DNA of 16,055 nucleotides, from positions 1 to 16,055 of the forward strand of contig DBRC01000010.1 in the NCBI GenBank assembly GCA_002305505.1. The letters are read 5' to 3'. The notes beneath the pieces are model-generated. The model saw only the letters and a program-made list of their open reading frames with translations. It was not told where the DNA came from and searched no databases. A program made the translations under genes and the position numbers. Every line of letters begins with the position of its first letter. The first letter of the stretch is position 1. This DNA comes from Prevotella sp. UBA1378. Lineage in GTDB: Bacteria > Bacteroidota > Bacteroidia > Bacteroidales > Bacteroidaceae. This document shows positions 7,052 through 14,004 of this stretch, in pieces.

Positions 7052-8497
7052 GTGGGACGAGAGGAAACACTGAAGGAGAAAACAGCCAAAGGACTGCTGT
7101 GGGGCGCCGTGAACAGCGGTGTAACACAGGTTCTCAGCCTTGTGGTGGGCATCTTCCTCGCCCGCCTGCTTTCGCCTGCCGACTACGGCATCGTGGGCAT
7201 GCTGGCCATCTTCACCGCCCTTGCCGGAAACATACAGGACAGCGGCTTCACCGCCGCCCTCATCAACCTGAAGCAGCCCGGGGACAAGGACTACAACTCG
7301 GTGTTCTGGTTCAACGTCATCGTGAGCTGCTGCATGTACATCATCCTTTTTATCTGCGCCCCCCTCATAGCCGCCTTCTTCCGTCAGCCCTGCTTGACAG
7401 AGCTGTCGCGACTGCTGTTCCTTACCTTCGTGATATTAGCCCTCGGCACCGCCCAGAACGCTTACCTCACGAAGCACCTGATGAACAGGGAGAAAGCCGC
7501 CATACAACTGGTATCGCTGGCCGTGTCGATGACCGTCGCCCTCGTGCTGGCGTTCAAGGGCTACGGTTACTGGAGCCTGGCATGGCAGCAACTGGCACAG
7601 GTAATAGTGCTCAGCATCGGGCGCTACTACTGCTGCCGCTGGCGGCCCAGCCGGGAAATCGACTTCAGGCCGGTGCGCAGGATGTTCGCCTTCAGCAACA
7701 AGATTCTTTTCACCACCATCGTCAACACGGCAAGCAGCAACATGCTCGCATTCATCTTCGGCCGGCTCTATCAGCCGCATGCCGTGGGCGTGTTCACCCA
7801 AGCCAACAAATGGAACAGTATGGGCTATTCGATGGTCTCGGGCACACTGGCACAGGTGGCGCAGCCCGTGCTGGCCGCCATCAACACCGACGATGGCAGG
7901 CAGGTGCGCGTGTTCCGCAAGATGCTCCGCTTCACGGCTTTCCTCTCCTTCCCCACCCTACTGGGCCTGGCACTGGTGGCCGAGGAGTTTATACTGATTA
8001 CCATCACGGATAAATGGATCGAAAGCGTCGTACTGCTGCGCATACTCTGCATCAGCGGAGCCTTCTTCCCGCTGTTCACGCTCTACCAGAACCTGATTAT
8101 CAGCAGGGGCCGCTCGGATATTTACATGTGGTGCACGCTGGCGCAAACGCTGTTGCAGCTGACCGTCATCGTGAGCCTGCACCGCCTCGGCATACAAACC
8201 ATGGTGACCGTCTACACCGCCATCAACATCGCATGGCTGCTGGTATGGCAACACTTCGCCCACCGGCTCATCGGCATCAGGCTCGCCGACGTGCTGAAAG
8301 ACATCCTGCCCTTTATGCTGGCGGCGGCCGCAGTGATGGCTGCCACTTACATGGCTACGCTGCCTATACGCCAGTTGGGGTTGTTGCTGGCGGCGAGAAT
8401 CGTCATTGCCGCTGCCGGCTATTTCGCACTGATGAAACTGTTCAGGGTGAAAATGCTCGACGAGTGTATCGGCTATTTGCGCGGGCGCAGCAAATAA
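7052..8497 (+). CDS. Wzx-type lipopolysaccharide/oligosaccharide flippase (MOP superfamily)
   Basis: This 481-residue polytopic inner-membrane protein belongs to the polysaccharide-transporter branch of the MOP superfamily. Its N-terminus has the family signature: an amphipathic start (LKEKTAKGLLWG), a first membrane helix, then ARLLSPADYGIVGM. Roughly 12-14 hydrophobic segments follow to the C-terminus. Such proteins turn undecaprenyl-linked glycans from the cytoplasmic to the periplasmic face. The start is GTG at 7052. No ATG lies nearby in this frame, and the residues after it align with the usual family start, so GTG is probably genuine. It is the only flippase in the window and lies 34 bases after metG. 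Its 3' end overlaps the convergent glycosyltransferase gene by 25 bases. The substrate cannot be read from the sequence. Confidence 0.9.
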   Translation: MGREETLKEKTAKGLLWGAVNSGVTQVLSLVVGIFLARLLSPADYGIVGMLAIFTALAGNIQDSGFTAALINLKQPGDKDYNSVFWFNVIVSCCMYIILFICAPLIAAFFRQPCLTELSRLLFLTFVILALGTAQNAYLTKHLMNREKAAIQLVSLAVSMTVALVLAFKGYGYWSLAWQQLAQVIVLSIGRYYCCRWRPSREIDFRPVRRMFAFSNKILFTTIVNTASSNMLAFIFGRLYQPHAVGVFTQANKWNSMGYSMVSGTLAQVAQPVLAAINTDDGRQVRVFRKMLRFTAFLSFPTLLGLALVAEEFILITITDKWIESVVLLRILCISGAFFPLFTLYQNLIISRGRSDIYMWCTLAQTLLQLTVIVSLHRLGIQTMVTVYTAINIAWLLVWQHFAHRLIGIRLADVLKDILPFMLAAAAVMAATYMATLPIRQLGLLLAARIVIAAAGYFALMKLFRVKMLDECIGYLRGRSK

Positions 8498-9456
8498 CGG
8501 TAATTGTAGGTAAGCATCAGCGGATACAGTAAAGCCCTGACGGCCGCCGCGGGGTCGCGCTCGTACGTATAAAACAGCCGGTGGCGGTGCTTGAAGAGGA
8601 GTCTCATCAACCTTAGTCCGTTCCGGAATCCCGATTTCGTGTGGCATTTCATGATCTCTACAGCATCCCGGTGGATGGAGGTAGAAGCGTCCAGCTTACT
8701 GAGGAAGTCGAGCCTCGGCTTGAAAAACTGCATGGTATGCGGCTTTACCTTTCCGAAATGCCATAACGACCAACAAAGGATATAGAAGGCGTTGGACGCC
8801 GAGCGCTGCCTGTGCCTGTCGACAGTCTCCATGCTAACCGCAGACGAGTAACGCCGCTGGTTCACCAGCTTATGCTCTACATACACGAGACTGTCGTACG
8901 AGGCAGCCAGCAAGGCCAGCGCCACATCATAATAAGAGGCTGTATAGACAGGGCTGTCGGCCGGCAGCTTTTCCAGCATGTCGCGGCGGAAAAGCAGAGT
9001 GTGCCCCGGTATGGACGAATAAAGCAGGCGTATCAGGTTGCAGTTGGGGCGGCGCTTGTCGTAATTCACGGGGGTGCCGTCCTCGGAAAAGGGAACGGAG
9101 CGGCCGGTACACATCATCTTATCGCCGATGGCCGCCATCTGCACGGCAATCTTATCAGGCTCCCAGAGATCGTCTTGGTCGCTCAGCGCGATGTAATCGC
9201 CCGCCGCCCGCCGCATGGCACTGTAGAAATTGCCGTTCACGCCCATCGGCCGGGCGTTCTGGTAGATGCGCACCACCGGGTAACGGGCGGCATACTGCCG
9301 CAGAATCTCCACTGTGCCGTCGGTAGATCCGTCGTCCTGCACAATCACCTCGCAGGGACTGTACGTCTGATTCAGAACCGACTCCAGTTGCCCGGCCACA
9401 TACTTGGCACCGTTGTAGGTGCACATCACTATTGATACGCGCTTATTCTCCATCAT
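8473..9456 (-). CDS. family 2 glycosyltransferase (GT-A fold)
   Basis: The protein has 327 residues when started at the ATG at 9456. The N-terminal GT2 domain is clear: VSIVMCTYNGAKYV for nucleotide-sugar binding, then VIVQDDGSTDGT, and SDQDDLW carrying the metal-binding acidic motif. The C-terminal half is basic and less conserved, reminiscent of rhamnosyltransferase-like GT2 enzymes acting on lipid-linked glycans at the inner face of the membrane. A longer reading frame could start with TTG at 9480, but a -7 box (TATTTTTG, 9485 to 9478 on the - strand) covers that codon. Transcription must therefore begin downstream of it, and the ATG at 9456 or 9453 is the start. The gene is a single transcription unit, opposite to the flippase and divergent from the cytidylyltransferase. 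Donor and acceptor sugars are unknown. Confidence 0.9.
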   Translation of the reverse strand: MMENKRVSIVMCTYNGAKYVAGQLESVLNQTYSPCEVIVQDDGSTDGTVEILRQYAARYPVVRIYQNARPMGVNGNFYSAMRRAAGDYIALSDQDDLWEPDKIAVQMAAIGDKMMCTGRSVPFSEDGTPVNYDKRRPNCNLIRLLYSSIPGHTLLFRRDMLEKLPADSPVYTASYYDVALALLAASYDSLVYVEHKLVNQRRYSSAVSMETVDRHRQRSASNAFYILCWSLWHFGKVKPHTMQFFKPRLDFLSKLDASTSIHRDAVEIMKCHTKSGFRNGLRLMRLLFKHRHRLFYTYERDPAAAVRALLYPLMLTYNYRYLLRPRK

Positions 9457-9477
9457 CACATCACGGTTTGCAGCGTA

Positions 9478-9508
9478 CAAAAATACAAATAATCCACCGA
9501 ATAAACAA
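9478..9508 (-). promoter_or_regulatory. promoter of the - strand GT2 gene
   Basis: On the - strand, TATTTTTG (9485 to 9478) is a perfect -7 box, preceded after 20 bases by TTG (9508 to 9506) as a partial -33 box. Transcription would start near 9471, about 15 bases before the ATG at 9456. This placement fixes the start codon of the gene. Confidence 0.7.
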
Positions 9509-9587
9509 GGGCAGAGCCTTCATTTCACAGCAAACGGGCGGGAATGGGGCTGCACTGGCGGAAAAATCTTAATTTGTTACACAGATT

Positions 9588-9619
9588 TTTGGTCATTCAA
9601 CAAGATTAAGCTACCTTTG
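9588..9619 (+). promoter_or_regulatory. promoter of the cytidylyltransferase-SDR-licD operon
   Basis: TTTG at 9588-9591 is followed after 20 bases by TACCTTTG at 9612-9619. The expected start near 9626 leaves an AT-rich leader of about 20 bases before the ATG at 9646. The region between this and the opposite promoter (9509-9587) holds no other recognisable site. Confidence 0.75.
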
Positions 9620-9645
9620 CGGTACATAATCACCTAATTATTAAT

Positions 9646-10098
9646 ATGTACAATAACAGAGTCGTAGTATACACATCGGGAACATTCGACATGTTCCACA
9701 GCAACCATCTGAAGATGATTGAATACGCCCGCGGAATGGGCGATACGCTCATCGTGGGCGTAAGTACCGACGAACTGGTATGCAGCTACAAACGGCCGCC
9801 CATCATCCCCTTCGAGGAGCGCATCTCCATCATCAAGGCGCTGAAAGGCCCCGACATCGTGATACCGCAGCGCTCGCTCGACCATACCGACATCGTAAGG
9901 AAACTGAACATCGACGTGTTCGTAGTGGGCGACGACTGGACAGGCAAGTACGACTACCTGAAGGAACTGGGCGTCACCGTGTTCTACTTCCCCTACGGCG
10001 ACGGCCTGTCGACCACCAGCATCAAGAAGGAAATCGTGGAACGCTACGACGAGATAAAAGGAAAGATAGACAACCAGCCCAACCCCGACATCAAATGA
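9646..10098 (+). CDS. cytidylyltransferase-like protein (TagD / glycerol-3-phosphate cytidylyltransferase family)
   Basis: This 150-residue single-domain nucleotidyltransferase would join CTP to a small phosphate ester such as glycerol 3-phosphate, giving the CDP-activated compound. The fold signature is plain: VVVYTSGTFDMFHSNHLKMI at residues 6-25 corresponds to the GTFDxxHxGH motif, with Asn in place of the usual Gly (HSNH). Near the C-terminus, DGLSTTSIKK is the counterpart of the RTxGISTT loop that binds the triphosphate. The length is near that of the TagD-type enzymes, and it lacks a fused kinase or reductase domain. It is the first gene of a tight operon: its TGA overlaps the ATG of the SDR gene. 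The downstream LicD protein is a likely user of the CDP product. The substrate could be glycerol phosphate, another polyol phosphate or phosphocholine; glycerol phosphate is my first guess. Confidence 0.88.
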   Translation: MYNNRVVVYTSGTFDMFHSNHLKMIEYARGMGDTLIVGVSTDELVCSYKRPPIIPFEERISIIKALKGPDIVIPQRSLDHTDIVRKLNIDVFVVGDDWTGKYDYLKELGVTVFYFPYGDGLSTTSIKKEIVERYDEIKGKIDNQPNPDIK

Positions 10099-10817
10099 AG
10101 AAAACGGCCATCGTAACAGGCGGGACAAAAGGCATCGGCCTGGGCATCGTGAAAATGCTCGCAGGGCGCGGATACCGCGTCTTCGCCTCCTACGGCCACG
10201 ATGCCGAAGCCGCCGAACAGGCAATGCAGGAAATGGGCAGCGGAGCCGATGTGACATTCATCAAGGCCAACCACTCGATACGCCGACAAACCTACCGGAT
10301 GATTGAGCACATCAGGGAGCACACCGATGCCGTACACTGCATCATCTGCAATGCAGGCATCACCGTAAGGAAGTCATTCGAACAAACCACCGACGACGAC
10401 TGGGACCAGATGATGGAGACCTCCGTCAACGCCCACCTCATCCTGCTGCGCGAACTTTACGCCCTCATACAGCCCGGAAGCCGCATAGTGTTCACAGGCT
10501 CCGCCATGGGGCTATACCCCCACGCCACCGTATTGGGCTACGGCGTGGCCAAGTCGGCCGTTCATGCACTGGTAAAAAACCTAACGAAGGTGCTCGAACC
10601 TAAACAGGCAACGGTAAACGCCGTTGCACCGGGATTCGTGGAAACGGAATGGCAAAAGGACAAGCCCGAGGAGATAAGGCAGAACATCTACCGGAAGACG
10701 GCCATCCACCGCTTCGCAAGCATAGAGGAAACCGTCAAGGCTTTCGAGTTCTGCATCGACAACGCCTTTGTCAACGGCAGCATCATCGAGGTGAACGGCG
10801 GATACTCATATAAATAA
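10095..10817 (+). CDS. short-chain dehydrogenase/reductase (classical SDR)
   Basis: The protein has 240 residues when started at the ATG at 10095, whose last two bases begin the preceding stop codon (ATGA overlap, implying translational coupling). The frame stays open upstream into the cytidylyltransferase gene, but that part is a shadow reading. The NAD(P)-binding motif TGGTKGIG is at residues 8-15, CNAG lies mid-domain, and the catalytic set is Ser136, Tyr149 and Lys153 (YGVAK). The C-terminus ends in VNGGYSYK, typical of classical SDRs such as FabG. Its place between a cytidylyltransferase and a LicD protein suggests it reduces a keto precursor of the polyol or another sugar for the same pathway, as paired reductases do in CDP-ribitol synthesis. 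That role is inferred. A FabG-like housekeeping role is less likely from this position. Confidence 0.88.
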   Translation: MKKTAIVTGGTKGIGLGIVKMLAGRGYRVFASYGHDAEAAEQAMQEMGSGADVTFIKANHSIRRQTYRMIEHIREHTDAVHCIICNAGITVRKSFEQTTDDDWDQMMETSVNAHLILLRELYALIQPGSRIVFTGSAMGLYPHATVLGYGVAKSAVHALVKNLTKVLEPKQATVNAVAPGFVETEWQKDKPEEIRQNIYRKTAIHRFASIEETVKAFEFCIDNAFVNGSIIEVNGGYSYK

Positions 10818-10833
10818 AACAACGCTCTACGAT

Positions 10834-11640
10834 ATGCAAAACATCAATCACGCCGAACTGCGCGCACGGTTCAACCCCGACGGCTCGCTACTGCGCCGCC
10901 AGCAAATGCGCATGCTCGACATATTAATAGAGGTGGACCGCATCTGCAAGAAGCACGGCATACAATACTGGCTGAGCAGCGGCACGCTGATAGGTGCCGT
11001 GCGCCACAGGGGATTCATTCCGTGGGACGACGACCTCGACATCGAGATGCTGTGGCCCGACTACCAGCGGCTGATGAAGGTGCTGCCGGAGGAACTGCCC
11101 GACACAATGGCGCTGCAGAACACGGATACCGACCCCAACTACTACTTCTTCTACGCTAAAGTGCGCGACCGCCGCTCGCACCTCGAAGAGGGCAACCGCT
11201 ACGACCGCGTGTGGAAAGAGCAAGGCATCTATATCGACATCTTCCCGTTCTACAAGCAGCCGCTATGGATACACCTGCTGTCGGAGAAAGCACAGGGGCA
11301 CGTATACAAAATAATGAACCGCATGGGCAGCGACCTGAGCGAGATGTGGAAGGTAAGGCTGATTACGCGCTTCAACGATAAGATACTGTTCCCCTTGCTG
11401 CGCCGTATATGCAACCTGTCGAATGCCCGCGAGACGTATGGCCTGGGCATTCCCTACCACGACCCCCGCCACATGGAAGACACGCTGCCGCTGACCGAGG
11501 CCGAGTTTGAAGGCCACCTGTTCCCCGTACCGAAAGACTGCCACAGGGCGCTGACCCTGAAATACGGCGACTACATGCGCATGCCCGACATCGACACGCT
11601 GCAACCCCACGTGGGGACGCTCACCATCGACGGCGATTAA
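10834..11640 (+). CDS. LicD-family phosphotransferase
   Basis: This 268-residue protein belongs to the LicD family. Members transfer a phosphorylated group such as phosphocholine or a polyol phosphate from a CDP donor to a glycan; the eukaryotic fukutin and FKRP ribitol-phosphate transferases are relatives. The nucleotidyltransferase-like core is visible: WLSSGTLIGAVRHRGFIPWD at residues 46-65, then the acidic metal-binding cluster Asp65, Asp66, Asp67 and Asp69 (DDDLDIE). A following YYFFYAKVRDRRS segment and a YIDIFPFY segment (about 130-140) are also family hallmarks. There is no signal peptide or membrane helix, so it should act in the cytoplasm on lipid-linked glycan. It begins 16 bases after the SDR gene in the same operon, consistent with use of the CDP-linked product. 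Its 3' end overlaps the convergent membrane-protein gene by 4 bases. Confidence 0.9.
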   Translation: MQNINHAELRARFNPDGSLLRRQQMRMLDILIEVDRICKKHGIQYWLSSGTLIGAVRHRGFIPWDDDLDIEMLWPDYQRLMKVLPEELPDTMALQNTDTDPNYYFFYAKVRDRRSHLEEGNRYDRVWKEQGIYIDIFPFYKQPLWIHLLSEKAQGHVYKIMNRMGSDLSEMWKVRLITRFNDKILFPLLRRICNLSNARETYGLGIPYHDPRHMEDTLPLTEAEFEGHLFPVPKDCHRALTLKYGDYMRMPDIDTLQPHVGTLTIDGD

Positions 11641-12986
11641 ACGGGCAGATGCAGCATGTACAGCGTAACGAGCGTACCGTTGTACACCCACAAATACGCC
11701 GTGATGCCCACGAGCAATACCCGCAGCACCCGACGTAACCGCGGATGCAGGTTTTTCAAAAGGAAAGCAATGCATACCGGCACCACGAACAGCCAATGGG
11801 CTGCCATGATATACACTTCGAGGATGCCGAAGCCGAGCACCATGTGCAACAGCATATCGAAAGCGAACCACGACAGGCACAGCTGCAAGAACCTGCTGTG
11901 CCGGCCGCACCAGGCACCCACGGCGAAAAGAAACACCAGGACGGCCTCGACGGCATAGCTCAATGCCCAGTCGTAAGCCACATAGTTGGGGCGGTTGCGG
12001 TTGGTGTCCTGCAGCAAATGCTGCCGGTGCAGCTGTATCGACTCGCCGAAGAGGTTCTCCACCCCAGCTTTCCACCGGGAGGTAGAGATGTCGGTCCATT
12101 GGAAATAGGTGTTTTCCGACAGCTGTTCGCCCTTGTGCGCATCCACCCACTCCCGGTGTTCCCTTATCTTCCGCGCAAGCACCGTATCCTCCTTCATCTT
12201 TTGTTCCAGACGGGCTTGCTGCTTCGCCTCATTGGGCGCCACGATGGTCTCGTACTGCACGAAGTAGGCTGCGGCCAGCAACAGCGTGGGCAGCACCACC
12301 ACCGGCAACAGCCGCTGCAACCCGAACAGCCGTCGCCCGTCCGTAAAAAGCAATGCCAGCAACACCTTCACCCCGTTGGTCAGCGTAACGCCCGCCGTCA
12401 GCACATAAAGCAGTGCGGCAGGCAGTGCCTTCAGTTGGCGGCGCAGCAGCAGGCTGCGCCCGGCCACGTAGAGCGTGAGCAGCAGCAGGAACATCGACAG
12501 CCCGAAATGGTCGGGCACGAAAGCGGCCACCATGATATGGCCGAACGAGAAGAACAGCAGCGACACCAGCCAAGCATCGGCCTTGCACAGCACGGCAAAC
12601 TCGCGGCAGATGCGGTACATGAACAAGAACGAATAAGCACCGCATACCACCAGCAGCGCGGCCACCATGAACACGGCCATATTCATCTCCGTATACCCCA
12701 TCTGCCACTGGTTAACCCAATAGAGGGGATACATGAACAACGTCAGTAGCGGATGCCGGTAGAGGGTATAGAAAATGTTCCAGTTGGAAAGGGTGACATA
12801 GGTGAGCACGTCGTAGCCCGATACCATGAAATGGTTGTAGAACAGCCCCCAGTAGCCCAGCTTCCCGCCCCGCGTAAACAGTTCGTAGTTATACTGCACC
12901 ATGAGGGCGTTCAGGGCTAAGGCGATGAGCAACCCTGCAAGGAACACCCACCGTTCGCCGCGCCGGATACCGAATATATGCCTCAT
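11637..12986 (-). CDS. polytopic membrane protein of a glycan cluster (possibly DUF6080 family)
   Basis: This 449-residue integral membrane protein has about ten hydrophobic helices. Helix 1 lies near residues 13-30, a dense set spans about 100-245, a charged and probably periplasmic loop runs from about 245 to 340, and the last helices span about 342-449. The architecture, with an acidic/polar segment after helix 1 (YNHFMVSGYDVLTY) and one large loop, resembles GT-C type membrane glycosyltransferases or glycan polymerases/ligases, but no catalytic motif is certain. I believe it belongs to a Bacteroidota-specific family annotated DUF6080, from memory only. The ATG at 12986 lies 18 bases after the stop of the fucosyltransferase-like gene, so the two form one - strand operon. 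It could be a polymerase or ligase, or a glycosyltransferase using a lipid-linked donor. Confidence 0.65.
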   Translation of the reverse strand: MRHIFGIRRGERWVFLAGLLIALALNALMVQYNYELFTRGGKLGYWGLFYNHFMVSGYDVLTYVTLSNWNIFYTLYRHPLLTLFMYPLYWVNQWQMGYTEMNMAVFMVAALLVVCGAYSFLFMYRICREFAVLCKADAWLVSLLFFSFGHIMVAAFVPDHFGLSMFLLLLTLYVAGRSLLLRRQLKALPAALLYVLTAGVTLTNGVKVLLALLFTDGRRLFGLQRLLPVVVLPTLLLAAAYFVQYETIVAPNEAKQQARLEQKMKEDTVLARKIREHREWVDAHKGEQLSENTYFQWTDISTSRWKAGVENLFGESIQLHRQHLLQDTNRNRPNYVAYDWALSYAVEAVLVFLFAVGAWCGRHSRFLQLCLSWFAFDMLLHMVLGFGILEVYIMAAHWLFVVPVCIAFLLKNLHPRLRRVLRVLLVGITAYLWVYNGTLVTLYMLHLPV

Positions 12987-13004
12987 TACCGTTGCCTTTT
13001 GTTT

Positions 13005-13847
13005 TCAGTCACCATCCGTAGCCAATACCGTAAGCGGAACCTCCCCGATGCTCGCCGCCATCGGCGAGAAACTGCTGCCTGCCGAACCATAGATATGGTG
13101 CGTGCGGCTCAGCGTCCACATATCAACCAGTCCGCCGCGGATACCGCCGGCACTGTCGCGGCTTGCTGTCTCTGAAGGCGTTACAATGCGGTCGCCGAAA
13201 GCAGCGCGCAGTTCGCTCTTTACATCCTCATTGTCCGTAGCCAAGTAAATCCGCAGCCTTGGGTGTGCTTCCATCTCGCGCAGCCCGGCCTCGACGAACA
13301 GCCGCGTAGGGCTTTTTGCTATCGCCTCAGCATTGTCCGTCCGGCGTATGTGCATGCCCACAGCATAGGTGCCCAGCAAGCGTGCGTTGGCCTCCACACG
13401 CTCCATCACAGCCGGTACCGGCCGGAAGATTTCCCTGTAAGAAGAAGCGGGGAAACTGCCGAACACCTGATAGCAGCTCATATAGCAACGGCCATTCCGC
13501 GCCCACGCCCCGAAGTCGAACCCGGCCCGTTTGAGCGGCGTCACCTCCTGTTCGTCGATAATCCTGTCGAACATAAGCCTCTGCGGCAGGCGCGGCAGCC
13601 ATAAGTTGCGCCGCCGCGGGCGGTCGTACACCAAGCAGTCGAACCAATTGGCCTCACGCAAAGTAAGCAGCTGCGGGTCTACCGGCTCAAAGATATCGTG
13701 GAAGGCGGCGCTCAGTGCCCAATCCTTAAACCACACCACCTGCAAGCTGCCCCCCGTCTGCCGGCAGAGCTGCCAAGCCGAGGCCACCGCCCTCATCCTG
13801 TTGGCCAGTCCGCCCGAGGGCACCAGTAATAATGTTTTTTTATCCAT
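13005..13847 (-). CDS. fucosyltransferase-like glycosyltransferase (GT-B)
   Basis: This 280-residue protein shows the hallmarks of the fucosyltransferase superfamily (GT11, GT23/NodZ and O-fucosyltransferase-like enzymes). The N-terminus has SGGLANRMRAVASA (residues 11-24), the glycine-rich GGLxNRM motif. The GDP-fucose-binding motif is HIRRTD at residues 166-171, preceded by VGM. Later come a LATDNEDV segment (about 203-210) and GSAGSSFSPMA near the C-terminus, equivalent to the third conserved block. It would transfer fucose, or a related sugar, from a GDP donor onto a glycan in the cytoplasm. No membrane helix is visible. It is the first gene of a two-gene - strand operon with the membrane protein and has a strong promoter of its own. 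Assignment to the superfamily is firm; linkage and acceptor are unknown. Confidence 0.8.
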   Translation of the reverse strand: MDKKTLLLVPSGGLANRMRAVASAWQLCRQTGGSLQVVWFKDWALSAAFHDIFEPVDPQLLTLREANWFDCLVYDRPRRRNLWLPRLPQRLMFDRIIDEQEVTPLKRAGFDFGAWARNGRCYMSCYQVFGSFPASSYREIFRPVPAVMERVEANARLLGTYAVGMHIRRTDNAEAIAKSPTRLFVEAGLREMEAHPRLRIYLATDNEDVKSELRAAFGDRIVTPSETASRDSAGGIRGGLVDMWTLSRTHHIYGSAGSSFSPMAASIGEVPLTVLATDGD

Positions 13848-13872
13848 CTTGTTCCTTTCAGCTTAGCTTATG

Positions 13873-13903
13873 CAAAGATAATGCAAATCGGGTGGATGAC
13901 AAA
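13873..13903 (-). promoter_or_regulatory. promoter of the - strand fucosyltransferase operon
   Basis: On the - strand TTTG (13903 to 13900) and TATCTTTG (13880 to 13873) are separated by exactly 19 bases, a consensus-quality promoter. The start site near 13866 leaves a leader of about 18 bases before the ATG at 13847. Confidence 0.8.
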
Positions 13904-13973
13904 GCGAAATCCACCTCATTTTTATTTTCCGGTATTTTTTTGCCCGACCGCTTATAATCTCGGAAAAAATATT

Positions 13974-13981
13974 TATATTTG
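13974..13981 (+). promoter_or_regulatory. -7 box for the GT-A gene at 14005
   Basis: TATATTTG fits TAnnTTTG and stands 23 bases before the ATG. No good TTTG occurs 19-20 bases upstream; the nearest, 13939-13942, is 31 bases away. This promoter may be weaker or regulated. The interval from 13904 to 13973 is AT-rich and holds nothing else that I recognise. Confidence 0.55.
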
Positions 13982-14004
13982 CAGAAATCAAACCAAAGAG
14001 AGCG

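Noticed and set aside
9457..9480. TTG start giving a longer GT2 protein
   Set aside because: The TTG overlaps the -7 box of the - strand promoter, so it would lie upstream of the transcript. The ATG at 9456 or 9453 fits the promoter and the usual GT2 N-terminus.
9780..10094. N-terminal extension of the SDR frame into the cytidylyltransferase gene
   Set aside because: The extension is low-complexity, Arg- and His-rich shadow sequence. The Rossmann motif begins right after the ATG at 10095, which overlaps the previous stop.
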